This document shows, piece after piece, positions 14,561 through 22,451 of a DNA stretch of 27,736 nt. The notes under the pieces were generated by a model. That model ran no database searches and had not been told where the DNA came from. It saw only the letters and a list, made by a program, of their open reading frames with translations. Numbering within the stretch: position 1 is the stretch's first letter; every line of letters starts with the position of its first letter. The DNA comes from Nitriliruptoraceae bacterium (GTDB lineage: Bacteria; Actinomycetota; Nitriliruptoria; Nitriliruptorales; Nitriliruptoraceae): assembly GCA_007118045.1 (NCBI GenBank), contig SKTG01000112.1:1-27736 (forward strand). The letters run 5' to 3'. The position numbers were made by a program, and so were the translations under genes.

Positions 14561-15981
14561 GGCAGCGGGGGCGGCAGCCACGTGGCCGACGGGGTGCGGG
14601 TGGTGAGGCCGGATCGCGGGTGATGCCACGTGCGGGTGCCGTCGGCGGTCTGGCCGGCCTGCCAGCCGTCGTGTTCCTTGGTGCGGTTGTCGGTCCGACA
14701 CAAGGGTGCGAGCTGGTCCACGTCCGTGCGTGCGGCGGAGCCCCCACCGGGCGAGCTCGGTCTCCAGGGGATCGCGTGGTCGGCGTCGCAGACACGGGCG
14801 GCCGTCGTGCATCCCGGAGCGGCGCAGGTGTCGTGGAGCGCGAGCAGCGTCTCCCGCAGCCACCCCGGTGGCACCCGGCGTCGACGACCGACCCCGACCA
14901 CGCCGCCGGTGTCGTCGAGCACGACGGTGCGCAGGTCGGCGCCCCGCTCCTCGACCAGGCGGCGGGCGGTCGCGGCGTCCACCCACATGCCTCCGCCGGT
15001 GAGGGTGGTGAGCAGGGTGGCGGGGGTCTGGTCGCGGTCGAGCAGCGTCGACAGGTGGGTGCGGAGCAGCAGCTGGGGTGGTCGAGCGGGGGTCCGTGCA
15101 GGGCCCGGGCCCGCCGCCGCGGAGCCGGCTGCTGCCGACCCGTCGGCGTCCGCCGCGTCCGCTTCCTCGGCCGGAGGGGCGTGGCCCGAGGACTCGCACA
15201 GCTCCAGGAGGCGACGGGCCCGGCGGTGACCGGCGGAGGCAGCGACGTCACGGCGTCGCCGGGGGTCCGCCTCCTCGGCGAAGCCCTCGCGCGTCGGCCC
15301 CTCGCCCGGTTCCGGCGGCGTGGACAACGCGGCGTCCAGGGTGGCCAGGCCCACGGGGCCGAAGTCACCGAACACGCGACCCCCGCTGCCGTCGAGCCGC
15401 GGCTGGATGGCGAGGAACTCCCGCTCCTCGGCGTAGCGCTGCATCGCTGCCTGTTCGCCCGGCTCGAACGAGGCCACCACCCGACCGACCCGGTGCACCA
15501 GCGCGTCCGGGTCCGCGCCCAGGCCGCCGACGATCGCCTTGGCCAGCTCGCTGTCCATGGCATCGTCCAGCGCGCCGGGCAGCCGCTGGACCCGGAGCAC
15601 CACGGCGCGGGTCTGGGCCCACGAGACGCTCCCGTCGTGGAGGAAGGCCGCCGCGAGCGACGGCAGGCGCTCGAACACCTCGCAGGTGGTCAACAGCATG
15701 CGGCGGTCGGCGCCGGTGCGACGGGCGACGATCGCCAACCACTGCTCCAGGGCCACGCCCGTGGCCCGTTCCGCCAGCCCGTGACGCCGCAACCGCATCA
15801 GGCCGTCGATCAGCCGGGCCACGAGCCGGTCGATCCGCAGCGCCGCGTCCAGCACCTCCGCGAGCTCGGGCACCTCGTCGAGGACGGGGAAACGCTCGAG
15901 CTCCGCGTCGATCCGATCCGGCCCGGGCGAGGGGGACACGACGGGGGCGGCCGGGGCGGCGGTGGCGGTGGTGGGCTCCAT
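14554..15981 (-). CDS. DUF222 / HNH endonuclease-signature protein (13E12-repeat type)
   Basis: A protein of 475 residues. The N-terminal DUF222 region (about residues 40-270) holds the helical pattern WLAIVARRTGADRRMLLTTCEVFERLP. A low-complexity Ala/Gly/Pro linker follows, then a C-terminal HNH module. That module has CAAPGC, VCDADHAIPW, LAPLC and KEHDGW, giving the zinc-binding cysteines and the DH pair of the nuclease fold. These genes are multicopy in actinobacterial genomes and behave like mobile or fast-evolving families; their biological role is unclear. Start ATG 15981. It lies 77 bp after purL in the same direction and could be cotranscribed with it by read-through. Confidence 0.85.
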   Translation of the reverse strand: MEPTTATAAPAAPVVSPSPGPDRIDAELERFPVLDEVPELAEVLDAALRIDRLVARLIDGLMRLRRHGLAERATGVALEQWLAIVARRTGADRRMLLTTCEVFERLPSLAAAFLHDGSVSWAQTRAVVLRVQRLPGALDDAMDSELAKAIVGGLGADPDALVHRVGRVVASFEPGEQAAMQRYAEEREFLAIQPRLDGSGGRVFGDFGPVGLATLDAALSTPPEPGEGPTREGFAEEADPRRRRDVAASAGHRRARRLLELCESSGHAPPAEEADAADADGSAAAGSAAAGPGPARTPARPPQLLLRTHLSTLLDRDQTPATLLTTLTGGGMWVDAATARRLVEERGADLRTVVLDDTGGVVGVGRRRRVPPGWLRETLLALHDTCAAPGCTTAARVCDADHAIPWRPSSPGGGSAARTDVDQLAPLCRTDNRTKEHDGWQAGQTADGTRTWHHPRSGLTTRTPSATWLPPPLPP

Positions 15982-16058
15982 GGCTCCAGTGTCGCGCAGG
16001 AAGGCGCGCGCACCGGGATGGATCTCGGCCGCCTGTGGAGAACCCGCGTTGGGTCGGA

Positions 16059-18455
16059 TCAGTCGCCGAGGACGGCCGGCAGGCCAGCGTCGAGGGCTTC
16101 CTCGACGTCGGCGAGGGCGAGGTCGAGCAGGTCACGGACGACCAGTCGGTCGCCCCCGACGGTGCCGATGTCGGCCAGGGGCACCTCGGCGTCGGCGCAG
16201 AGCTGGGCGAAGGCCTTGACGTGCTGCGAGGCTACGGTGACCACGACGCGACCCGGAGACTCGCTGAACAGCGCCTGAGCGGGGGGCAGGGCGTCGTCGA
16301 GCAGCACCTCGACGCCGATCGCGCCGGCGGCGCAGCACTCCGCCAGGGTCGCGACGAGACCGCCGGTGGAGACGTCGTGGGCGGACGCGAGCAGCCGCTC
16401 GTGGGCGGCGAGGTGGAGCACCTCCCCGAGAGCGCCCTCGAGATCGAGGTCGACGGGAGCGAGCACGCCGCCCAACGGCTGGTCCACGAAACGCTGCAGC
16501 TCGCTGCCCGCGAGCCCCTCGACCGTCGGAGCACCGACCAGGAAGACCAGGTCGTTCTCGTCCTCGAAGGCCAGACCCACCGCGTCGGCCACGTCGTCGA
16601 GGACGCCGAGCACACCCACGACGGGGGTGGGGTGGATGGCGACGCCGCTCGTCTCGTTGTAGAGCGAGACGTTGCCGCCGGTGACGGGCACGTCCAGGGC
16701 CTCGCAGGCCTCGCCCATCCCGGCGACCGCCTCCGCGAACTGCCACATGATCTCCGGCCGCTCCGGGTTGCCGAAGTTGAGGCAGTTGGTGGTCGCGAGC
16801 GGTCGGGCGCCCGTCGACGCGACGTTGCGGAACGCCTCGGCGACCACGCGTCTGGCGCCTTCCCGCGGGTCGAGCTCGCACCAGCGACCGTTGCCGTCCG
16901 TGGCGCACGCCACGCCCCGGGGCGAGTCGGCGATGCGGACCACGCCGGCCCCGCCCATGCCGGGACCGAGGACCGTGCCCCCGAGCACGTGGTGGTCGTA
17001 CTGCTCGGTGACCCAGCGGGTCGACGCGACGTTGGGTGAACGCAGGAACGCGAGCACGAACGCGTCGACCGCACCGTCCGCCACCGCGGTATCCGGCGTT
17101 CCACCGGCGAGCGTCGCGGCGGCCACCTCGAGGTCGAGGTGCTCGACGTCGGCGGCGGCGTAGTCGTCGAGCCAGGCCGGTCGCTTCACGGGGCGGTCGT
17201 ACTCCGGGCCCTCGTCGGCCAACGAGCGGGCGGGGACCTGCGCGACCGTCCGGCCGTTCCGGGAGAGCTCGAGATCCTCCCCGGCGACCACCTCGCCGAT
17301 CACCGACGCGGGCACGCCCCACCGGCGCGCGATCTCGAGCACCCGGTCGATGCCGTCGGGTGAGGCGAGGGCGAGCATGCGCTCCTGGGACTCGGAGCAC
17401 AGGATCTCCCACGATTCCAGCGAGGCGTCGCGGAGGTGGACACGGTCGAGGTCGACCCGCATGCCGAGCGACGCGGCCGAGGCCAGCTCGGCGGTGGAGC
17501 AGGCGATGCCGGCCGCACCCATGTCCTGGATGCCGGAGAGCAGGTCGTGCTCGTACAGCTCGAGACAGCACTCGATCAGCAGCTTCTCCGCGAACGGGTC
17601 ACCGACCTGCACGTTCGGGCGCTTGTCGTCGAGCGCGTGGTCGAACTCCTGGCTGGCCAGCACGCTGGCACCGCCGATGCCATCGCGCCCGGTGGCCGAA
17701 CCCAGCAGCACGGCGAGATCACCCGGAGCCTCCGCCCTGGCGAGCTGGAGCCGCTCGCGCGGCAGCGCCCCGATCGCCAGCACGTTCACCAGCGGGTTGC
17801 CGGCGTAGATGGCATCGAACACGGTCTCGCCACCGATGTTGGGCACGCCGACCCGGTTCCCGTAGCCGCCGACCCCTCGGACGACGCCGTCGACGAGGCG
17901 CCGCTGCAGCGGGTCGGGCTCGCGGGACCTGCCCGCGCCGTCGGTCCAGCCGCCGGGGTCGCCGAAGCGCAGCGAGTCCATGACCGCGATCGGGCGCGCG
18001 CCCATCGTGAAGACGTCACGCAGGATCCCGCCGACGCCCGTCATCGCGCCCTGGACGGGTTCGACGAAGCTCGGGTGGTTGTGGCTCTCGATCTTGAAGG
18101 TCACCGCCAGGCCGTCACCCACGTCGACGACGCCGGCGTTCTCACCCGGGCCCACCAGCACCTGTGGCCCGTCGGTGGGCAGGGTGCGCAGGTGCACCTT
18201 CGAGGACTTGTACGAGCAGTGCTCGGACCACATCACCGAGTACATGCCCAGCTCGGAGACCGTGGGGGTACGCCCGAGTGTGGCCTCGACGCGGTCGTAC
18301 TCGTCGCCCCGCAGCCCGAGCTCGTACCCGAGCTCGCGGGCGCGCTCGGCGGTGAGCGTCTCCTCGGGCGGGACCCCCCCACCGGCGGTCCCGCTCGGAC
18401 CGGCCTCGTTGGGCGCGGCGGTCCGCTCCTGCGCGGACGGCACGGGTTCGGTCAC
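16059..18455 (-). CDS. purL: Phosphoribosylformylglycinamidine synthase subunit II (PurL)
   Basis: The large synthetase subunit that converts FGAR to FGAM with ATP and ammonia delivered by PurQ. At 798 residues it is slightly longer than usual because of a Pro/Gly/Glu-rich N-terminal extension of about 35 residues. Motifs seen include MWSEHCSYKSSK near residue 75, FKIESHNHPSFVEP and GGILRDVFTMGARPIAVMDSLRFGDP in the first AIRS-like half. GNCLNFGNPE-like TNCLNFGNPE appears in the second half. Small-type PurL needs PurS and PurQ, both encoded to the right on the same strand. Start is GTG at 18455 with GAGG about 9 nt upstream. It is cut off from purQ by a small gene in opposite orientation, so it needs its own promoter. 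Confidence 0.96.
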   Translation of the reverse strand: MTEPVPSAQERTAAPNEAGPSGTAGGGVPPEETLTAERARELGYELGLRGDEYDRVEATLGRTPTVSELGMYSVMWSEHCSYKSSKVHLRTLPTDGPQVLVGPGENAGVVDVGDGLAVTFKIESHNHPSFVEPVQGAMTGVGGILRDVFTMGARPIAVMDSLRFGDPGGWTDGAGRSREPDPLQRRLVDGVVRGVGGYGNRVGVPNIGGETVFDAIYAGNPLVNVLAIGALPRERLQLARAEAPGDLAVLLGSATGRDGIGGASVLASQEFDHALDDKRPNVQVGDPFAEKLLIECCLELYEHDLLSGIQDMGAAGIACSTAELASAASLGMRVDLDRVHLRDASLESWEILCSESQERMLALASPDGIDRVLEIARRWGVPASVIGEVVAGEDLELSRNGRTVAQVPARSLADEGPEYDRPVKRPAWLDDYAAADVEHLDLEVAAATLAGGTPDTAVADGAVDAFVLAFLRSPNVASTRWVTEQYDHHVLGGTVLGPGMGGAGVVRIADSPRGVACATDGNGRWCELDPREGARRVVAEAFRNVASTGARPLATTNCLNFGNPERPEIMWQFAEAVAGMGEACEALDVPVTGGNVSLYNETSGVAIHPTPVVGVLGVLDDVADAVGLAFEDENDLVFLVGAPTVEGLAGSELQRFVDQPLGGVLAPVDLDLEGALGEVLHLAAHERLLASAHDVSTGGLVATLAECCAAGAIGVEVLLDDALPPAQALFSESPGRVVVTVASQHVKAFAQLCADAEVPLADIGTVGGDRLVVRDLLDLALADVEEALDAGLPAVLGD

Positions 18456-18486
18456 GGCGACGGGCCTCGCGGGACGGGGACGCCGA

Positions 18487-18492
18487 AGCCTA
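18487..18492 (-). promoter_or_regulatory. Candidate -10 of purL
   Basis: TAGGCT on the minus strand, 32 bp upstream of the purL GTG. No good -35 hexamer is visible; the -35 position falls into the 24-bp repeats. Plausible but unproven. Confidence 0.35.
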
Positions 18493-18505
18493 CTCGGGAC
18501 CGCCC

Positions 18506-18553
18506 GACCGGGGCGGCGGGCTGGGATCGGACCGGGGCGGCGGGCTGGGATCG
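18506..18553. repeat. Two perfect 24-bp tandem repeats between divergent promoters
   Basis: Unit GACCGGGGCGGCGGGCTGGG-ATCG is present twice without mismatch at 18506-18529 and 18530-18553, and the first base pair of a third unit follows (GA). The array sits exactly where -35 elements of purL (leftward) and of the small gene at 18608 (rightward) would lie. Confidence 0.9.
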
Positions 18554-18559
18554 GAGGGG

Positions 18560-18565
18560 TACGCT
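18560..18565 (+). promoter_or_regulatory. Candidate -10 of the small membrane-protein gene
   Basis: TACGCT, 42 bp upstream of the GTG at 18608, fits the TAnnnT consensus. The -35 position lies within the 24-bp repeat array and shows no recognisable hexamer. Confidence 0.35.
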
Positions 18566-18607
18566 CGGGCGCGACAGCCGAGCCCGAGCCGAGCCGCCGG
18601 AGCCCCC

Positions 18608-18811
18608 GTGGACGCCCTGAACGTGCTGCGCGCCATCCTCGTCGGCTGCGCGTTCGTCGCCGCGATCCTGCTGACCTTCCAGGGCCAGTGGTTCCCCGCC
18701 GCCGTCATGTTCGCCGGCATCGCGGCCCACTTCGGGCTGTGGGCGTACCTGCGCCGCGAGAAGCGCGCCGCGGCACAGGCCGACCCGCTGCACGAGCTCT
18801 CGGAGCGCTGA
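18608..18811 (+). CDS. Small membrane protein of unknown function between purL and purQ
   Basis: A 67-residue protein with two hydrophobic segments (VLRAILVGCAFVAAILLTF and WFPAAVMFAGIAAHFGLWAYL) and a basic-to-acidic cytoplasmic tail (RREKRAAAQADPLHELSER). This predicts a hairpin of two transmembrane helices. Start GTG 18608 has GGAG at 18599-18602, spaced 5 nt. Third-position G/C bias, ribosome site and a -10-like hexamer support a real gene. It runs opposite to the pur genes, ends 7 bp before the purQ stop and splits purL from purQ. I do not recognise a family. Confidence 0.7.
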   Translation: MDALNVLRAILVGCAFVAAILLTFQGQWFPAAVMFAGIAAHFGLWAYLRREKRAAAQADPLHELSER

Positions 18812-18818
18812 AGGCCGG

Positions 18819-19499
18819 TCAGGCCCCTGTCGGGTCGAGCGTGCCCAGCACGCTCTGGAAGAACCCGCGGCCGTCGACACCGCCGATCAACGCGTCGTCG
18901 ACCGCGTGCTCCGGGTGCGGCATCACGCCGACGACGTTGCGTCGCTCGTTGGTGATGCCCGCGATGTCGCGCGCCGACCCGTTGGGGTTGCGACCGGCCG
19001 CGTAACGGACCACCACCCGGTCCTCCGCCTCGAGGTGGTCGAGGGTGGCCTCATCGGCGTGGTAGCGCCCCTCACCGTGCTTGGCCGGGACGATCAGCGT
19101 CTGGCCGACCGTGAACGCCCGGGTCCAGGCCGTGTCGGTCGCCACCACGGTCAACGGCACGTCACGGCAGACGAAGCGCAGCCCCTCGTTGCGCAGCAGC
19201 GCACCCGGCAGCAGGCCGGCCTCGCAGAGCACCTGGAAGCCGTTGCAGATGCCGAGCACCGGACCCCCCGCCTCGGCGAAGGCGGTGACGGCCGTCATCA
19301 CCGGCGCCCGGTGCGCGATCGCGCCGGTGCGCAGGTAGTCGCCGTGGCTGAAGCCCCCCGGCAGCACCACGGCGTCGACGCCGTCGACCGAGGCGTCGGC
19401 GTGCCAGAGCTCCACGGCCTCGCCGCCGCAGGCGCGCACGGCGGCCCGAGCGTCACGCTCGTCGAGCGAGCCTGGGAAGGTCACGACACCGATGCGCAC
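18819..19499 (-). CDS. purQ: Phosphoribosylformylglycinamidine synthase subunit I (PurQ, glutaminase)
   Basis: A protein of 226 residues, a class I glutamine amidotransferase. It begins RIGVVTFPGSLDERDA, typical of PurQ. The nucleophile Cys85 lies in GICNGFQ, and the His of the triad in MPHPEHAVDD near the C-terminus. It releases ammonia from glutamine for PurL in the FGAM synthase complex with PurS. GTG at 19499 is preceded by GAGGAA at good spacing; the longer frame to 19673 is not supported. It follows the unknown membrane-protein gene by about 110 bp and faces the small gene at 18608. Confidence 0.96.
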   Translation of the reverse strand: MRIGVVTFPGSLDERDARAAVRACGGEAVELWHADASVDGVDAVVLPGGFSHGDYLRTGAIAHRAPVMTAVTAFAEAGGPVLGICNGFQVLCEAGLLPGALLRNEGLRFVCRDVPLTVVATDTAWTRAFTVGQTLIVPAKHGEGRYHADEATLDHLEAEDRVVVRYAAGRNPNGSARDIAGITNERRNVVGVMPHPEHAVDDALIGGVDGRGFFQSVLGTLDPTGA

Positions 19500-19611
19500 G
19501 GGCGTTCCTCGAAGGGTTCCGGGATGTGGCGGGCAACGTACTGCGGAGCCGGTCGTCCGCTGGCGCGCGCGGTAGCGCAGGGGAGCGCGAGGTGGCCCGG
19601 CCGGCGACGTG

Positions 19612-20391
19612 TCACCCGCGGAAGCCGACCTCGAGCAACGCAGCCCGCGGGTCGGGGTCCTCGAGCAGCGCAACGACGTCCCGGCAGCCGCGTGGTGACC
19701 CCTCGTCCTCCGCGTCGAAGCCGAGCTGCCGACAGGCCTCGTGCTGAGCCCGCGCGGCGGCCAGCTCGGTATCGACCGCGACGGTGCGACCCGGCCAGTC
19801 GGGATCGGTGAGCAGCACGAGCTGGTGCACCAGGGCCGGGGTCGCCGCGACGGCGTCCTCGAACTGGAACTTCGCGTTCAGCTCGATCATGATCCGGTCG
19901 TCGTCCACCCGGGCCGAGGACTCGACCCCGGCGAGCTCGAACGTGGCGATGCGTACCTGGCCCTGGGCGGCGAGCCACTCGACGAGGCCTTCGCGGACCT
20001 CGGGGAAGTCGCCGGTGGCGATCAGCTCGCAGACACCTTCCGTGGCGCGCCGGGCCGCCGCCTGCGACCCCGGGTCGCCGATCAGGCGGATGCCCTGGGC
20101 GCACCCCGGGCCGGGGTCCGCGTCGCGCGTGTCCGCGACGTCGGCCTGGCCACGTTCGATCGTGACCTCGCCGTCACCCGCGGGGCGACGCTCGGCGGCG
20201 GAGAGCTCGTCGCGATCGATGGAGAGGAAGCCCCAGACGGTCACCGCGATCGCCACCGGGACGAGCACGATCATCGCCAGGACGAACCACCGTTGGAGCA
20301 CGGGTTCGCCGGTGGGCAGGGTCGGCAACCCGTCGTCACGCATCGGGGGCAGCGTGGTCCGGTCGTCGGCGGGCGGGGGCGCGGGGGACAT
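19612..20391 (-). CDS. Membrane-anchored protein of unknown function between purS and purQ
   Basis: A protein of 259 residues. A short Pro-rich cytoplasmic leader is followed by one membrane helix (WFVLAMIVLVPVAIAVTVWGFLSI, about residues 30-55). Next is an extracytoplasmic region with four or so cysteines (GPGCAQGI, GVCELIAT, EACRQLG, PRGCRDV), possibly two disulfides. The central part has a beta-rich pattern (VRIATFELAGVESSARVDDDRIMIELNAKFQF). I know no family for it. ATG at 20391 lies 5 bp after the purS stop, so it is probably cotranscribed with purS and purQ. A role in purine synthesis itself is doubtful because the domain faces outside. Confidence 0.75.
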   Translation of the reverse strand: MSPAPPPADDRTTLPPMRDDGLPTLPTGEPVLQRWFVLAMIVLVPVAIAVTVWGFLSIDRDELSAAERRPAGDGEVTIERGQADVADTRDADPGPGCAQGIRLIGDPGSQAAARRATEGVCELIATGDFPEVREGLVEWLAAQGQVRIATFELAGVESSARVDDDRIMIELNAKFQFEDAVAATPALVHQLVLLTDPDWPGRTVAVDTELAAARAQHEACRQLGFDAEDEGSPRGCRDVVALLEDPDPRAALLEVGFRG

Positions 20392-20396
20392 CCGGC

Positions 20397-20660
20397 TCAG
20401 GCGTCGGCACGCTCGTGCTCGTCGATGACGCGCCAGCGGTACGACTCGATCACCGGGTTGGTGAGGAAGTCTCGGCACATCGATTCGACGCGCTCGTCCA
20501 GGGCATCGCCGTCGGCGTCGACGTCGAGCTCGAGGTGCTTGCCCACACGCACGTCGTCCACCCCGGCGTAACCCAGCCCCGGCAACGCGTCCGCGACGGC
20601 ACGGCCCTCTGGGTCGAGGATCTCCCGCTTGAGCAGCACGTCGATCGCCACACGGGGCAT
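20397..20660 (-). CDS. purS: Phosphoribosylformylglycinamidine synthase subunit PurS
   Basis: An 87-residue protein, the usual PurS length. It has the family pattern VAIDVLLKREILDPEGRAVADALPGLGY followed by VRVGKHLELDVD and the C-terminal LTNPVIESYRW. PurS dimers bridge PurL and PurQ and help channel ammonia. ATG at 20660 has a strong GAGGAGG 8 nt upstream. It is the first gene of the leftward unit purS, unknown membrane protein, purQ. The 183-bp gap on its right is shared with the divergent M50 protease gene and holds no element I can name beyond its ribosome site. Confidence 0.95.
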   Translation of the reverse strand: MPRVAIDVLLKREILDPEGRAVADALPGLGYAGVDDVRVGKHLELDVDADGDALDERVESMCRDFLTNPVIESYRWRVIDEHERADA

Positions 20661-20843
20661 CGCGGGGCCTCCTCGGCGGGGAGCGGTCGGACGGGCCAGG
20701 GTAGCCCAGGCCACCCCCGGGTCCCCGCGGCGCGCCGGGCTCGGATCACCGTCCGCGCGTCGTCCCACCCGGGCGAGCCGATGCGTCCCGGGTGTGGAAC
20801 CCTGGCCGCCACGGGGCACCGTCGACCGTCGGGAGCACACGCC

Positions 20844-21962
20844 ATGAACGAGACGTTCCGCCTGGGGCGGATCGCCGGTGTCGACGTCGGCGTCAACTGG
20901 ACCGTCCTGTTCATCTTCGGGCTGATCCTGTTCGGGCTCTCCACCGTGCAGTTCCCGCTGCTGTTCCCCGGCGCCGGCACGGTCACCTACTGGGTGGCGG
21001 GCCTGGTGGCGGCGCTGGCCTTCTTCGCTTCGCTGCTCGCACACGAGCTCGCACACGCCGTCGTCGCCCTGCGGTACGGCATCCGGGTCGACGGCATCGT
21101 GCTGTGGCTCTTCGGGGGCGTGGCCCGGCTCCGCGACGAGGCTCCGAACCCCACGGCGGACCTCAGGATCGCCGGGGTCGGCCCGCTGGTGAGCGTGGTG
21201 CTCGGGCTGTTGTTCAGCGGAGCCGCGGCGTTGGCGGCTCTGGTGGGCGTCGGCGGCATCACGCTCGGCGTGCTCGGCTGGCTCGGGTTGATCAACCTCG
21301 TGTTGGCCGCCTTCAACCTGATCCCCGCCGCCCCGCTGGACGGTGGACGGATCCTGCGGTCGGTGCTCTGGCGGACACGTGGCGACCGCACCGAGGCCGC
21401 GATCATCGCCTCGAAGGCCGGCCGCGTGTTCGGCTTCGTGGTCATCGGGATCGGGCTCGCGCAGCTGATCTTCGGCCCCGGCTTCGGGGGCCTGTGGCTC
21501 GTGCTGATCGGCTGGTTCATCACCAGTGCCGCCGGCGCGGAGGAGCAACAGGCCCGCCTCCAGAGCTCCCTCGGCGGGCTCCGCGTCGAACAGCTCATGA
21601 CGCCGGACCCGGTGACCGTGACCGGTGACATGACCGTCGCGAGCCTGCTCAGCGACTACGTGCTCGCCAACCGCTTCTCCGCGTTCCCCGTGGTCGACGA
21701 GGCGGGTGGGCCGACGGGTCTGGTCACGCTGACCCGCATCAAGCAGCTCGACGACGAGCAGCGCCGAGCCACGCTGGTGCGCGACATCGCCTGCGATCCG
21801 GACGAGATCGCCCTCGTCGGCCCCCGGGAGAGCGTGACCGCGATCCTGCCGAGGCTCGGCGCCTGCGCCGACGGTCGCGCGGTGGTCGTGGAGGACGGCC
21901 GGGTCATCGGGATCGTGTCACCCACCGACATCACGCGGATGCTGCGGATCGCCGACCTCTGA
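20844..21962 (+). CDS. M50 (site-2-type) membrane metalloprotease with tandem CBS domains
   Basis: A protein of 372 residues. Membrane helices begin near residue 20. The zinc site HELAH is at 67-71 and NLIPAAPLDGG at 158-168 supplies Asp166, the third ligand, as in SpoIVFB/Rv-type M50B enzymes. Additional helices lie between and after. From about residue 250 two CBS motifs follow (VEQLMTPDPVTVTGDMTV; GIVSPTDITRML), which usually bind adenine nucleotides and adjust activity. Such proteases cut membrane-bound regulators inside the bilayer. ATG at 20844 is preceded by GGGAG. Substrate unknown; no anti-sigma factor gene is nearby. Being next to purS may be chance. Confidence 0.92.
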   Translation: MNETFRLGRIAGVDVGVNWTVLFIFGLILFGLSTVQFPLLFPGAGTVTYWVAGLVAALAFFASLLAHELAHAVVALRYGIRVDGIVLWLFGGVARLRDEAPNPTADLRIAGVGPLVSVVLGLLFSGAAALAALVGVGGITLGVLGWLGLINLVLAAFNLIPAAPLDGGRILRSVLWRTRGDRTEAAIIASKAGRVFGFVVIGIGLAQLIFGPGFGGLWLVLIGWFITSAAGAEEQQARLQSSLGGLRVEQLMTPDPVTVTGDMTVASLLSDYVLANRFSAFPVVDEAGGPTGLVTLTRIKQLDDEQRRATLVRDIACDPDEIALVGPRESVTAILPRLGACADGRAVVVEDGRVIGIVSPTDITRMLRIADL

Positions 21963-21994
21963 GCCTCGAGGGAGCGCCGGCCCGAGGGTGAGCG

Positions 21995-22261
21995 TCAGCG
22001 CCGCTCCTCGCGCGCCTGCACGCTGCCGGAGTCCACGATCCGGACCGGCACCCCCTCGACCTCCTCCGGCAGCGGACTGGCCACGGCGGGGCCCGACGGG
22101 TCGAGCATCACCACGACGCAGGGTTCGCCCTCCGACGTGCGACCCTCCCCGACGCCGACGACGGCGCCGCCCACACGTTCGGACAACGCGGCGACGGCGC
22201 GTGTGACCGCCGGGTCGGAGCGCGGCACCGCACGCTTCAGGTCCTCGCGTCCATCGCTCAT
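21995..22261 (-). CDS. Small protein of unknown function, similar in layout to the N-domain of the adjacent protease
   Basis: An 88-residue soluble protein. After a helical N-terminus (PAVTRAVAALSERV) comes a beta-rich core: AVVGVGEGRTSEGEPCVVVMLD, then LPEEVEGVPVRIVDSGSV. The order VVGVG, a hydrophobic strand, L-P-(E/K), then P-V/T-(R/D)-(I/V)-V-x-x-G also occurs at residues 38-93 of the divergently encoded trypsin-like protease. A shared small fold is plausible. ATG at 22261 follows GAGGA. I know no family name. Third-position composition and the ribosome site indicate a real gene. Confidence 0.65.
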   Translation of the reverse strand: MSDGREDLKRAVPRSDPAVTRAVAALSERVGGAVVGVGEGRTSEGEPCVVVMLDPSGPAVASPLPEEVEGVPVRIVDSGSVQAREERR

Positions 22262-22341
22262 CGCGGTCCTCGTCCCGTCACCATCCCAGTGTAGGAAGCG
22301 CGGACGCCGTCGCGCAGGGTCGGCACGCGCGGCGTCGGCTC

Positions 22342-22373
22342 GGTGACGTCACCGTGACGTCACGGTGACGTCG
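22342..22373. promoter_or_regulatory. Three TGACGTCA-type palindromes phased at 11 bp
   Basis: TGACGTCA occurs at 22344-22351 and 22355-22362, and TGACGTCG at 22366-22373. Each start is exactly 11 bp from the next, about one helical turn. The first is inside GGTGACGTCACC, a perfect 12-bp palindrome. The array overlaps the expected -35 region of the protease promoter, so it may be an operator for a dimeric regulator. Confidence 0.6.
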
Positions 22374-22379
22374 CCCACC

Positions 22380-22385
22380 TACGGT
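22380..22385 (+). promoter_or_regulatory. Candidate -10 of the protease gene
   Basis: TACGGT fits TAnnnT and lies just downstream of the TGACGTCA array and about 66 bp ahead of the ATG at 22452. No -35 separate from the palindromes is visible. Confidence 0.4.
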
Positions 22386-22451
22386 CGCCCCGAGCGAGGT
22401 GCGACACGAGCGCCCGCCGGCGGGGCGACCATCGATCAGGGAGCGGATGCG

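Noticed and set aside
14620..17039. Long plus-strand open frames across the DUF222 and purL genes
   Set aside because: Low-complexity R/G/P/A sequences, no motif, opposite to well-recognised genes.
21964..21987. Possible terminator after the M50 protease (CCTCG...CGAGG)
   Set aside because: Stem of only 5 bp with a long loop; too weak to list.
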